From an uncultured Bacteroidota bacterium (GTDB lineage Bacteria > Bacteroidota > Bacteroidia > 2-12-FULL-35-15): 43,126 nt of DNA. Where the stretch lies: positions 1-43,126 of the forward strand of contig CAIXIP010000074.1 in the NCBI GenBank assembly GCA_903919535.1. The letters run 5' to 3'. The notes below the pieces were generated by a model, which worked only from the letters and a program-made list of their open reading frames with translations, did no database searches and had not been told where the DNA came from. The position numbers and the translations under genes were made by a program. Of this stretch, positions 8,813 through 18,333 are shown piece by piece; positions within the stretch are counted from its first letter, which is position 1; the number at the start of each line of letters is the position of its first letter.

Positions 8813-11800
8813 TTACTCTATAACAACTATCCTCTGTGTGCTTTCTTTTCCATCAATATTAAGCGTAATAAAATATACGCCCGAACTTAATTGAATGTTT
8901 TGATTGTTCAAATTGAATTTGTGATTTCCGGCTAATTGCCTTGAATTTACAAGTGATTTGATTTTTACACCCAAAACATTTATAACTTCTATTGTTACAT
9001 CTGATTCTTTTGAAATGTTGTATTCAATACTTGTATTTCCTTTAAATGGATTTGGATAAATTGAAAAATGAGATGTAACATCACTTGCAATATTATTGAT
9101 TCCGGTTGATGAAGTAGGAACAATATAAATTGTAGTTGAATCAACTAAATAATTTAAGCTATCGAAAGAAGGATTAGTTGCATCAAGAGTAATAGTGTAA
9201 GAAGAATCTCTACCTAGTCCCGGAACATCAGCATATATTACATATTCAGTATTTAACGCAAGGTTGCCAAAGGAATAATAACCATTTCCATCAGTTTGTG
9301 TACTAGCCATTATTTGTCCACCAGGGTTTTTCCCCAGTTTTACATCAAGTCCCGGAATCGGGTCACCTTCCTGACGAGCAACAAATCCAAATCCTTCTCT
9401 AATTATTCCTCCTAACGAACCAGGTCCTGAATTTGGAAGAGTGAAGATCGCAGAAATATTTGCCGTGTCATTAACACTACAATCGTGGCTGATTGTAGAA
9501 GCAGTAGTCCATAAAAATGTATTTCCAAAATAAGTTGGCACTGATGTTTGGTAAGACGTAATATTTGGAAAAACTTCTATTAAATAGGTACCATTATTAA
9601 TATTTGAAAAGTGGTAATTCCCATTTGCATCTAGTTGCACAGCATTGATGCTATCAAAACGCGTTAAGTAAGATTGATATTTATAAATTACAACTTCTCC
9701 ATTGGTAATGCTATTGAATCCTAAAGAGTCTACATGCCCGTATATATCAGTGCTTTGAATCACTGTTAAGGTTGTAGAACTACCTGCAGAACAAGCCCAA
9801 TTATCTGTAACGGTTAGTGAATATGTATATGTTGCTGCAGCCGGACTTACATTTATTGTTTGACCTGTATTTGTTGTACTTCCATCATACCAAGAATAAG
9901 TATAAGGCGAAGTTCCTCCAATTGCTGAAGCAGAAATTAATGCAGTGTCTCCTAAACAGATCTTTTGCACAGCCCCTGCATCTGCTGTTATTTGCGGACT
10001 AACATAAACAACTGTTGTGTCCTGAATAGGACAGCCAGTGGAAAGTGTATCAGCAACATAATAAATTGTAGTATTAATAGGAGTAACTGTTAGTCCAAAA
10101 GCAAGACTGTCATTTAATCCTGCATTGTTTGACCAATGATATCCCGGAGGGCTCGGTTGCCCAAAATTTGATAATCCAACAATACTTGCTGATAAGGAAT
10201 CGGAACCGTTAAAACAAATATGCGGCAGATGTGAATTTATTTGTAATCGAGGAATCTCTACTAATGCAGAATCGTGAGAAGAGCAACCTATTTGGTTTGT
10301 AACTGTTAATGTGTAAGTCGTACTTGATTGAGGAGAGGCTAGCAGGTTTGGCGCGTTGCTCGGCATCAACAACCCATTTGTTGGCGCCCACGAGTATGTT
10401 ACAACAGTATCTCGTTGAGAAAATTTCAAGGACCATCCTTTTAAATAACCATAATTATTTCCATAAGTATCGGTAAGTTGTAAAATCCAAATGCCATTTG
10501 TGGAACCTGACAAATTATATAAGGAATCAACAGGGCCAAATGAACCGGTATAAGGTGCTATCCCATTATAAATTGGGCCGCCACCTCTTATGAATGTTGT
10601 GCCAACATAATTATTACCATAGGCATAATTCGAAAGCGTTATTGGTGCACCAAAAGGAGGTTTAAGAGTTAATTGTAACCCGTTATTATTTATGTCAACA
10701 ATACTATCAATCGTAACTGAAATTATTGCATCGCCAGCCCATTCATCAGGAGCAATGTTTACCATTAATGTATCTGCAACTGATTCTAAACTAGAAAAAG
10801 GAACTTTTAAATTACTTTGAAAAGTGGGTCCTGTGGTACGCAAATTTGAATTTGCCGTTACAGGAAGTTGGACTGTATCGCCTTTACACAATAAAGAACC
10901 TCTGTCATAAAAATTTCCGGAATTTGAAGGAGATGGAATGTTTTTTAATGAAACAGTATCTACAACTTCACATCCGTTTGCTGATAGCACGGTAACAGCA
11001 TAGCTGCCAGGATAAGAAACCGTTAATGTTTGAGTTGTATCTAATGTTTGATTAAAGGCAAGGTCTGTCCATACATAACCGATACCAGAATTTCCAGCAT
11101 CAAAAGTATAAGGTATTCCGGAACAAATTGTTTTGTCAGCTCCAAGACTTATGCTTGGAGGAGATGTTAAACATAGTTTCCATATTTGACTTCCACTTGA
11201 TAAACTGTTCGGGCCTCTGATAATAGGAGGCGAGCTCATGAACTGATAATCACATGAATAATAAATGTTATTTCCAAATTGGATAGTTGAACCGTTTGCT
11301 CCATCTAAGCCTTGAACACCAAATCCATTATTTGTGGAATAGGTGTATGGAGATGTACTTGCGTCTCTTACAATAGCTGCAGGAGAGAATATACCTGTAC
11401 CTATATATTTACCTTGCAAGGTTGCGCATAATTTATTTGAAATAACTTGTAGGCTTGTAATTTTTCCAAAATTAGGATAAGTTGCTACTAAATTCCAAGC
11501 AATAAAATCTGTTGTTTCCCAAATTTGAGCACCATTATAACTTTCTGTTCCAATGTATAATTCATTGTTAAATGAAACCATTGCAGATATAGATGTTGAA
11601 CTGAATTGTGTGGTGTCGAGAATAATTGTACTTTCTTGTGTCCAATTATTGCCATCTGCAGAACTCCAAAGTGTTGGTTTGTATAAAGGAGCGCTCTGGC
11701 TTGTGCCAATATATAGCTTGCTATTATGAATGCAATTCGAAGTAATTGTAAAGTATCCATTATTTACAAAATTTGTTTGTGCCCATGAATTAGATAAATT

Positions 11801-12295
11801 CAATTGGTCGTTTTTCCATATTTCACTTCCATTTACTCCGTTTTTTATAACATAGATTGAATCAACGGTGCCAATCCCTTTGAAAGGGATGATAAAATTT
11901 GCACTCCCCGAAAATTTAAAATAAGGAGTCCAATTAGTTGAACCATCCGAAGAACGATAAATTATAGTAGTATCAGGATAGATAGAGTTGTAGTTATAAT
12001 AACCTGAAACATAAAAGTTGGAGGAGGTTGAATTTATCGCATTTACAGATGAAACGCCTGGTTGTGAAAATACTTTTTGCCAAGAATTTTTTTGACCAGT
12101 TGATGTTCTATAAACGTAACCACTGTCAGGTCCTGTTGCAGCATAAAGCCGATTATTAAATACATTCAAGCCTTTGCTTTGGGTATTATTTGTATTGTTA
12201 AACCCACCAATAACATTATTTACCCATGAATCTTGGGCAGATAAGGTATTAAGACCAATTAAAATTGTTGCAGAAACGAGTAATATTTTTTTCAT
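8813..12295 (-). CDS. Giant T9SS surface protein: propeller-like N-terminus, P-domain, PKD-like domains
   Basis: An 1160-residue secreted protein with a signal peptide ending in LSAQ. Residues ~22-380 contain repeated strands of the form LYIGTxxxxxAQIWETTD and LWSSADGNNW, typical of a sialidase/kelch-type beta propeller. Residues ~382-450 are Ig-like (SLGADKTICSG ... GCEVVDTV). Residues ~500-630 resemble a proprotein-convertase P-domain (APDEWAGDAIISVTID ... NGIWILQLTDTYGN ... LKGWSLKF). No subtilisin-type catalytic domain accompanies it. Two or three PKD/Ig-like domains follow (~635-845). The C-terminal module (TDIYGHV ... GDPIPGLDVKLGKNPGG, ~848-1075) and the type A sorting domain (FSIYPNPFKG, ~1078-1160) are shared with the 5307-8621 protein. 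It probably acts as an adhesin or structural surface protein (inference). Confidence 0.85.
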   Translation of the reverse strand: MKKILLVSATILIGLNTLSAQDSWVNNVIGGFNNTNNTQSKGLNVFNNRLYAATGPDSGYVYRTSTGQKNSWQKVFSQPGVSSVNAINSTSSNFYVSGYYNYNSIYPDTTIIYRSSDGSTNWTPYFKFSGSANFIIPFKGIGTVDSIYVIKNGVNGSEIWKNDQLNLSNSWAQTNFVNNGYFTITSNCIHNSKLYIGTSQSAPLYKPTLWSSADGNNWTQESTIILDTTQFSSTSISAMVSFNNELYIGTESYNGAQIWETTDFIAWNLVATYPNFGKITSLQVISNKLCATLQGKYIGTGIFSPAAIVRDASTSPYTYSTNNGFGVQGLDGANGSTIQFGNNIYYSCDYQFMSSPPIIRGPNSLSSGSQIWKLCLTSPPSISLGADKTICSGIPYTFDAGNSGIGYVWTDLAFNQTLDTTQTLTVSYPGSYAVTVLSANGCEVVDTVSLKNIPSPSNSGNFYDRGSLLCKGDTVQLPVTANSNLRTTGPTFQSNLKVPFSSLESVADTLMVNIAPDEWAGDAIISVTIDSIVDINNNGLQLTLKPPFGAPITLSNYAYGNNYVGTTFIRGGGPIYNGIAPYTGSFGPVDSLYNLSGSTNGIWILQLTDTYGNNYGYLKGWSLKFSQRDTVVTYSWAPTNGLLMPSNAPNLLASPQSSTTYTLTVTNQIGCSSHDSALVEIPRLQINSHLPHICFNGSDSLSASIVGLSNFGQPSPPGYHWSNNAGLNDSLAFGLTVTPINTTIYYVADTLSTGCPIQDTTVVYVSPQITADAGAVQKICLGDTALISASAIGGTSPYTYSWYDGSTTNTGQTINVSPAAATYTYSLTVTDNWACSAGSSTTLTVIQSTDIYGHVDSLGFNSITNGEVVIYKYQSYLTRFDSINAVQLDANGNYHFSNINNGTYLIEVFPNITSYQTSVPTYFGNTFLWTTASTISHDCSVNDTANISAIFTLPNSGPGSLGGIIREGFGFVARQEGDPIPGLDVKLGKNPGGQIMASTQTDGNGYYSFGNLALNTEYVIYADVPGLGRDSSYTITLDATNPSFDSLNYLVDSTTIYIVPTSSTGINNIASDVTSHFSIYPNPFKGNTSIEYNISKESDVTIEVINVLGVKIKSLVNSRQLAGNHKFNLNNQNIQLSSGVYFITLNIDGKESTQRIVVIE

Positions 12296-12473
12296 GTATG
12301 ACTTTTTATGATAATGGATTGCTAAAATAGTGAATTATAGTTAATTGCTTACAAAAAAGTCAAAAAAAATACTCCTTTTGAAAATAGAAATAATATTCGA
12401 AAATCAATGATATCAAAAGCATAATAAAATAATATTCGTACCTTAGAGTTCTTTTTCTGTTGAAATATCGAAA

Positions 12474-15164
12474 ATGAAAAAAATAGTTGCTTTTGCTTTT
12501 CTTTTCTTAATTGGATTAACCAATGTTTTTGCTACACACAACCGTGCAGGAGAAATTACATATCAGCATATTTCCGGTTATACATTTAAAGTAATTGTAA
12601 CCACCTATACCAACACCTACAATACAACTGCCGATCGTTGCGAACTTTCTGTTCTTTTTGGTGATGGAGATAGTGCAATTGCCCCGCGTATAAATGGCAA
12701 TATTGGGCCTCTTTGCCCCAATACGCATGATGGCGTGATGATAAATTCAAATACAAAATTAAATATTTATGAAGTAGTTCATACGTATCCTGGTTCAGGA
12801 AACTATTTTATTACCATGGAAGACCCAAACCGTAATGCGGGAATATGCAACATCCCTAATTCGGTTAACCAATCATTTTTTCTCCGTACCGAATTGGTAA
12901 TAAATCCTTTTCTTGGATATAATTCTTCACCAACACTTTTAAATCCTCCTATCGATGATGCGTGTATTGGTGAATGTTTTGAGCATAACCCCGGGGCTTA
13001 TGATGCAGATGGCGATAGTTTGTCGTATAGTTTGGTAGCTTGTTATGCAAATGGGCAGCCTATTTTTGGTTATTCACTACCACCAAATATGTCTGCAAAT
13101 GATATAGATGCCCGTAAAGGAGATTTGGTATGGTGTACGCCTAATGCCATTTGTCAGTATAATGTAGCTATATTAATTAAAGAGTATCGATTACTTCCAG
13201 GTTCTCCAATTCGTTATTATATCGGTTCCATTTTGCGAGATATGCAAATTAATGTTGCGTCATGTTCAAATAATGCGCCTCATATAAAAAATATAAATGA
13301 TACCTGTGTTGTTGCTGGCACCAATTTAAATTTTACAGTTTCAGCGACTGATGCGCAAGCAAACCTTATCACATTAACTGCCACTGGTGGCCCTTTTCAA
13401 ATTACACCAGCTGCAACATTTACTTCAACTCCAACTTATTCAACTGCGACTGGCATATTTAATTGGTCTCCTAATTGTTCTCAAATTCAATTACTACCTT
13501 ATCTGGTAACATTTAAAGCGAGCGATAATTATCCAACTACACCGTTGGTTAATTTTGAATCTGTTTTTATAACGGTGGTAGCTCCAGCTCCAACAATTTT
13601 ATCTGCAACTCCAAGCGGTGCAAGTATTATTGTTGATTGGAATGATGCACTATGTCACGATACATTAGGTGGCAATCCTTTGGTGGGGTATTATATTTAT
13701 CGAAAAGATAATTGTGATCCTTGGATACATAATCCTTGCGAAACAGGTGTTCCATCATATACAGGTTATACAATGGTTGGTTCAACCGGACCTTCTGTTA
13801 CAATTTTTACAGATAATAACTATGGGCAAGGCTTAGTTAATGGGGTTGATTATTCGTACATCGTTGTTGCATATTATTCGGATGGTTCACAAAGTTATGC
13901 ATCTACACATATTTGTGCTCAGTTGGTTCGCGATGTTCCTATAATTACAAATGTAAGTGTGATAAGCACAGGCATAAGCGATTCGATATATGTGCGTTGG
14001 GTAAAACCGTTGGCAACAGGAATAAATCTTGATACTGTTGCGAATCCTCCACCATACGAATATCGTTTAATGAAGGCGCAAGGTTTTTCCGGAAGTTTGT
14101 CATTTGGGCAAGTTGCTTCATATACTTCTCCATCATTTTGGCAATTAAATGATTCTAGTTTTGTTAATATTGGATTGAACACAACAAGTTTCCCATATAC
14201 TTATCGGGTTGATTTTTATTGCAATGGCATACTAAAAGGCTCTTCACATACTGCCTCATCTGTTTATTTGTCGAGTTCACCTGCTGGAAATAAAGTGAAT
14301 CTGACATGGCAGGAGTTTGTTCCATGGACAAATTACCAATATTATATTTATCGCGAAACCGCATCCGGTTCCGGTTTGTATAATTTTATTGATAGCACTG
14401 CTACACAATCATTTGTGGATACAGGTTTAGTAAATGGTGCAAATTATTGTTATAAAGTAGTGAGTAAAGGTCAATACTCTGATCCGGTTTTACCTCGCCC
14501 TTTATTTAATAGTTCACAAATAAAATGTGAAACGCCAATTGATATTATACCGCCTTGTCAGCCAACTTTCAATGTTAACAGTGATTGTGGTATTATTCAA
14601 AATGTGCTTACCTGGTCGAACCCTAATAATTATTGTAGTGAAGATGCCGTTCAATACAATGTGTATTTTTCTCCAACTACTGATGGTACTATGAGTGTGA
14701 TTCATTCAACAACAAACATGAATGACACAACGTTTACTCATATTTATTATTTTGAAGGTGTTGCTTCTGTTGCTGGTTGTTACGCTGTTACAGCAGTAGA
14801 TTCATTTGGAAATGAAAGTCCGATCATAACAAAAGTGTGTGTCGATAATTGTCCGGTTTATGAATTGCCAAATGTATTTACACCCAATGGCGATAATGTA
14901 AATGATTGGTTTATACCATTGCCTTATCAATTTGTAAAAGATATTGATATAAAAATTTATGATCGTTGGGGAGTACTGATGTTTACAACAAAAAATCCTG
15001 ATGTTCTTTGGGATGGAAAAAATGCCGATACAAAAATGATTTGTTCTGATGGAACGTATTACTATGTTTGTGTTGTAAATGAAATACGTGTTGAGGGAAT
15101 AATGCCAAGAATTTTAAAAGGATTTGTCCAACTAATTAATGATAAAACCGCATCAAATAAATAA
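12474..15164 (+). CDS. T9SS type B (gliding-motility-associated C-terminal domain) Fn3 protein
   Basis: An 896-residue secreted protein. The signal peptide is MKKIVAFAFLFLIGLTNVFA, followed by a mature N-terminus THNRAGEITY, a beginning typical of a family of large Bacteroidota surface proteins. Residues ~21-270 form a Cys-containing beta-rich domain (DACIGECFEHNPGAYDADGD). Ig/Fn3-type domains follow at ~275-370, 375-480, 490-590, 595-680 and 690-790; their signatures include GYYIYRKDNC and YYIYRETASG. Residues ~795-896 are the type B sorting domain: LPNVFTPNGDNVNDWF, IYDRWGVLMF, WDGK, SDGTYYYVCV. Type B cargo in Bacteroidota is often bound to the surface by a PorP/SprF-like protein, but no such gene is nearby. 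It is divergent from the 8813-12295 gene across a 178-bp gap. Its TAA is 2 bp from the ribE start. Confidence 0.9.
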   Translation: MKKIVAFAFLFLIGLTNVFATHNRAGEITYQHISGYTFKVIVTTYTNTYNTTADRCELSVLFGDGDSAIAPRINGNIGPLCPNTHDGVMINSNTKLNIYEVVHTYPGSGNYFITMEDPNRNAGICNIPNSVNQSFFLRTELVINPFLGYNSSPTLLNPPIDDACIGECFEHNPGAYDADGDSLSYSLVACYANGQPIFGYSLPPNMSANDIDARKGDLVWCTPNAICQYNVAILIKEYRLLPGSPIRYYIGSILRDMQINVASCSNNAPHIKNINDTCVVAGTNLNFTVSATDAQANLITLTATGGPFQITPAATFTSTPTYSTATGIFNWSPNCSQIQLLPYLVTFKASDNYPTTPLVNFESVFITVVAPAPTILSATPSGASIIVDWNDALCHDTLGGNPLVGYYIYRKDNCDPWIHNPCETGVPSYTGYTMVGSTGPSVTIFTDNNYGQGLVNGVDYSYIVVAYYSDGSQSYASTHICAQLVRDVPIITNVSVISTGISDSIYVRWVKPLATGINLDTVANPPPYEYRLMKAQGFSGSLSFGQVASYTSPSFWQLNDSSFVNIGLNTTSFPYTYRVDFYCNGILKGSSHTASSVYLSSSPAGNKVNLTWQEFVPWTNYQYYIYRETASGSGLYNFIDSTATQSFVDTGLVNGANYCYKVVSKGQYSDPVLPRPLFNSSQIKCETPIDIIPPCQPTFNVNSDCGIIQNVLTWSNPNNYCSEDAVQYNVYFSPTTDGTMSVIHSTTNMNDTTFTHIYYFEGVASVAGCYAVTAVDSFGNESPIITKVCVDNCPVYELPNVFTPNGDNVNDWFIPLPYQFVKDIDIKIYDRWGVLMFTTKNPDVLWDGKNADTKMICSDGTYYYVCVVNEIRVEGIMPRILKGFVQLINDKTASNK

Positions 15165-15166
15165 AT

Positions 15167-15751
15167 ATGTTTTCAGGAATAGTAGAAGAATCAGGAGAGG
15201 TTACTGATTTAAAAAAAGAACAAAGCAACCTTCATATCACCATCAAACCAAGTTTTATTAGCGAATTAAAGATCGATCAAAGTATTGCCCACAATGGCAC
15301 CTGCTTAACCGTGGTTGATTTAAAAGACGACAGTTATACTGTTACCGCTATTGATGAAACTCTGAAAAAAACCAATTTAGGACTATTAAAAATTGGTGAT
15401 AAAGTTAATTTAGAACGCTGCATGAAATTGGGTGATAGACTTGATGGACATATTGTTCAAGGTCATGTTGACCAAACCGCAATTTGTAAGAGTGTTGAAG
15501 AAACCGATGGAAGCTGGATGTTTACTTTTGAATACGATGCATCTCAAAATAACATTACCGTTGAAAAAGGTTCTGTTTGTGTAAATGGAGTAAGTTTAAC
15601 GGTGGTTAATTCACAGATGAATTCATTCTCTGTTTGTATCATTCCTTATACATTCGAAAACACAAATTTTAAATATATCCGTAAAGGAACTGTTGTGAAT
15701 TTAGAATTCGATATTTTAGGAAAATACATTAGTAAATTAATGACGAAATAG
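15167..15751 (+). CDS. ribE: Riboflavin synthase, alpha subunit
   Basis: This enzyme converts two molecules of 6,7-dimethyl-8-ribityllumazine into riboflavin and a pyrimidinedione, the last step of riboflavin synthesis in the cytoplasm. The 194-residue length is close to the usual 200-220. The N-terminus MFSGIVEESG is the family hallmark. Two homologous lumazine-binding barrels are visible: residues 1-~90 (with NGTCLTV and GDKVNLERCMKLGDRLDGH) and ~95-190 (with GHVDQTA, VNGVSLTVV, GTVVNLEFDILGKYI). The ATG comes 2 bp after the stop of the upstream type-B surface protein, so it can be co-transcribed with that unrelated gene. No other rib gene is present in the window. The symbol is ribE in E. 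coli-style naming (ribC or ribB elsewhere). Confidence 0.96.
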   Translation: MFSGIVEESGEVTDLKKEQSNLHITIKPSFISELKIDQSIAHNGTCLTVVDLKDDSYTVTAIDETLKKTNLGLLKIGDKVNLERCMKLGDRLDGHIVQGHVDQTAICKSVEETDGSWMFTFEYDASQNNITVEKGSVCVNGVSLTVVNSQMNSFSVCIIPYTFENTNFKYIRKGTVVNLEFDILGKYISKLMTK

Positions 15752-15903
15752 TCTTCCAACAATTCGTTTTCAATATCTCTTTGTTTTGGCACAGAATGCT
15801 CAACCAACTAATTAATGGTCTGCTTGAGCTGATTCGAGATTTATTGGCTATAGGTAATAAGATTAGATAAAATAGAATTTAGAGTACATTTCACTAAGTA
15901 AGC

Positions 15904-16674
15904 ATGATCTTTACCGATACCCACACACATCTTTATTCTAAAGATTTTGACGAAGACAGAAGCATTGTAATTCAAAATGCAATTGATGAAGGTGTTACAC
16001 GTTTGTTCATGCCTAACGTTGACAGCAAGTCAATTGAAGGGATGTTAGAAGTAGAAAAAACATTTTCAGTAAATTGTTTTTCTATGATGGGCATTCATCC
16101 TTGCTCCATAAACGAAAATTATCTTGATGAATTAAATTTAGTTGAACAATGGCTTAGCAAACGAAAATTTGTTGCTATTGGCGAAATTGGTATTGATCTT
16201 TATTGGGATAAAACTTTTTTTTCGCAGCAACAAGATGCATTCAGGAAGCAAATTCAATTAGCAAAAAAATACAATCTGCCTTACGTAATTCATTCCAGAA
16301 ATTCGTTTAATGAAGTTATGGAAATAGTTTCTGAATTTAAGAATGATAATTTAAAAGCAATTTTTCATTGCTTTAGTGGAAACGTAGAACAAGCAGAACA
16401 AGTTATTGCTTCTGGAAATTTTAAATTAGGGATCGGAGGAGTTGTAACATTTAAAAATTCAGGGTTAGATAAAGTTGTTGAAGCAATAGATCTGAAACAT
16501 TTGGTTTTGGAAACTGATGCGCCATACTTAGCACCAGTGCCTCATCGTGGCAAACGTAATGATCCAAATTATTTAATTTTGGTCGCAAAAAAAATAGCAG
16601 AAATAAAAGGAGTAAGTCTTGAAGAAGTTGCCGCAATAACAACTCAAAATTCTTTGGAAGTTTTCAATTCTTAA
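15904..16674 (+). CDS. tatD: TatD-family metal-dependent hydrolase (3'-5' DNase)
   Basis: A 256-residue TIM-barrel amidohydrolase-like protein, normal length for TatD. Two-metal ligands are all present: H7 and H9 (TDTHTH), E94 (GEIGIDLYW), H130 (VIHSRNS), H155 (FHCFSG) and D205 (LETDAPYLAP). Family members are cytoplasmic 3'-5' exonucleases involved in DNA degradation and repair; several paralogues exist in many bacteria (YcfH, YjjV), so TatD family is safer than a specific orthologue. The gene is on the ribE strand, 152 bp downstream, and may have its own promoter. Confidence 0.92.
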   Translation: MIFTDTHTHLYSKDFDEDRSIVIQNAIDEGVTRLFMPNVDSKSIEGMLEVEKTFSVNCFSMMGIHPCSINENYLDELNLVEQWLSKRKFVAIGEIGIDLYWDKTFFSQQQDAFRKQIQLAKKYNLPYVIHSRNSFNEVMEIVSEFKNDNLKAIFHCFSGNVEQAEQVIASGNFKLGIGGVVTFKNSGLDKVVEAIDLKHLVLETDAPYLAPVPHRGKRNDPNYLILVAKKIAEIKGVSLEEVAAITTQNSLEVFNS

Positions 16675-16978
16675 GTTATTTGCTCCAATAAATAACGATT
16701 GCTTAATTTTTGATCACAAATATTCCTTACAAAGTATTCTGCAAATTTATTAATGGAGTTCAAGCAAATAGCAAATTATGCTTTTTCGCAAACTATTCAT
16801 TGTGTTCGTTTTTTTAAATAAATGCTTTTTTAGCGAACCTCATTAAAGTTTTATAATCGTATCCTGTTTTTCAAATAAATCAAATTACTTTTGGCGCGGA
16901 AATTTCAATAGGGTGTTTAATCTACGGATTACTTAACAGTTGAGTTTTTTAATAATAGTTTGTACAAAAAATAGCTTT
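16675..16978. other. Intergenic stretch, no gene seen
   Basis: This AT-rich gap of about 300 bp lies between tatD and the next T9SS cargo. No open frame with coding character, no GC-rich hairpin and no clear promoter pair was recognised. The last 75 bp must contain the promoter of the downstream gene. Confidence 0.6.
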
Positions 16979-18181
16979 ATGAAAAATATTTTATGCATAG
17001 TCTTACTCAGCTTGCTACCAAGTTTGGTTTCAGCACGTACATTTTTTTCAATTGGGTCGAATTGGTCTGCAAGTAATTTTTCCTATACACGGGGTGGATT
17101 AAGTTGCGGTGTGTTACCAGCGGCTAATGATAGTGTTATAATTCCAAGCCCACATGCGGTAACCAGATCATCAAGCCTGACAATTGGTTTCACAGGAAGT
17201 ATTGGGACACTTGTTGTTGAATCAGGTGCATCTCTATCATTATTATCTTCAAGTAATTTAACAGTATTAGATGGGGGCATTTTAATATTGAATGGCACAC
17301 TTACTGCAAAGGATGTAATGTTTTCTAATGGCAGTTCAGTTACAACAACACTCGGCTCAACATTTACGGTTATGGGTAATTTTACGAATTACAGTAATTC
17401 AGTTACAGTAAATGGCAAGATGAATATTAGCGGAAGTTTCATAAACCAAACAGGTGGTGTAATAAAAGGAACAACAGGTGTTATTAAAGTTAGTGGATCG
17501 GTAACAAATAAAGGTGTTGTATATGGTGGAATAGGTTGTGTAACTTCTCATTCAGAGGGTAAAGAAGAAGGTGGTTCTGGAGAGCTTCATCCGTGTGAAT
17601 TTATTGGAGCAAATAATCCTTTACCTATCGAATTAATAAATTTTACTGCGAAAGTGAACAAGGGTGTTGTTGATATTAAATGGACTACTTCTTCAGAAAA
17701 AAATAACGATTATTTTACCATTGAACGTTCATTAGATGGGATTAATTTTGAGAAAATTACAACAATTGCAGGTAGAGGTAATAGCAGCCAAATAAGCAAC
17801 TATTCATTTTCAGATAAATATGCTCCAGAAGGTGTTTTATATTATCGTTTAAAACAAACAGATTATGATGGCGTTTTTTCGTATTCAAATATTGTAGCTG
17901 TTGAGTTTTATAATGCATCTGATTTTTCTTATTCAATTTTTCCAAACCCAACAAATGGAGTAAATATTAATATCAAACTAAACTCAATAAATGGAGATAA
18001 AATACTTGTTGCTATTTATGATCTGACAGGAAAAGAATGTTATTCGAATACTATTTTTACTGCTGATAATGGAGAAGGGAACTATCCAATTGAGCCTTCT
18101 CAAAAGTTGTCATCAGGTATGTATTTACTCATGCTTACAGCAAATGGAAATATATCCAAAAAGAAATTTATTGTCGAATAA
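16979..18181 (+). CDS. T9SS type A secreted protein with beta-solenoid-like region
   Basis: A 400-residue protein if started at the ATG at 16979, which opens directly into the signal peptide MKNILCIVLLSLLPSLVSA. A TTG 39 bp upstream is in frame but adds residues unlike a signal peptide. Residues ~75-190 consist of short repeated beta strands rich in Gly, Ser, Thr and Asn (SGASLSLLSSSNLTVLDGG, then FTVMGNFTNYSNSVTVNGK), suggesting a parallel beta-helix. From ~220 the linker LPIELINFTAK starts a Fn3-like domain (IKWTTSSEKNNDYFTIERS) common in front of T9SS tails. The type A sorting domain occupies the last ~80 residues (YSIFPNPTNG ... LSSGMYLLML). No enzymatic motif is seen. A strong terminator follows. 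Confidence 0.85.
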   Translation: MKNILCIVLLSLLPSLVSARTFFSIGSNWSASNFSYTRGGLSCGVLPAANDSVIIPSPHAVTRSSSLTIGFTGSIGTLVVESGASLSLLSSSNLTVLDGGILILNGTLTAKDVMFSNGSSVTTTLGSTFTVMGNFTNYSNSVTVNGKMNISGSFINQTGGVIKGTTGVIKVSGSVTNKGVVYGGIGCVTSHSEGKEEGGSGELHPCEFIGANNPLPIELINFTAKVNKGVVDIKWTTSSEKNNDYFTIERSLDGINFEKITTIAGRGNSSQISNYSFSDKYAPEGVLYYRLKQTDYDGVFSYSNIVAVEFYNASDFSYSIFPNPTNGVNINIKLNSINGDKILVAIYDLTGKECYSNTIFTADNGEGNYPIEPSQKLSSGMYLLMLTANGNISKKKFIVE

Positions 18182-18200
18182 TAAGCTATTCATCCCAAAT

Positions 18201-18230
18201 AAAAGCCTTGATTTTACAAGGCTTTTTTTA
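18201..18230 (+). terminator. Terminator of the beta-solenoid T9SS gene
   Basis: AAAAGCCTTG pairs with CAAGGCTTTT around a 6-nt loop and is followed by a T-run, 20 bp after the stop codon. Confidence 0.82.
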
Positions 18231-18278
18231 TTTCTGAATGGGGGTGAAAATTATATAGAACAACTATATTTAGAGTTA

Positions 18279-18311
18279 TTTGCTTAAAGGGAATTGAAAT
18301 TTGTAAATTCG
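18279..18311 (+). promoter_or_regulatory. Candidate ansA promoter (TTTG-N21-TAAATTCG)
   Basis: TTTG at 18279-18282 and TAAATTCG at 18304-18311 match the Bacteroidota primary promoter form, with a C in place of T in the -7 box as in the rplM promoter. The ATG is 22 bp downstream of the box. Confidence 0.5.
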
Positions 18312-18333
18312 CAGCAAATAAGTTTTCGAAAAA

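Noticed and set aside
16940-16978. N-terminal extension from a TTG start
   Set aside because: The ATG at 16979 opens straight into a signal peptide; the extension is polar and would bury it.
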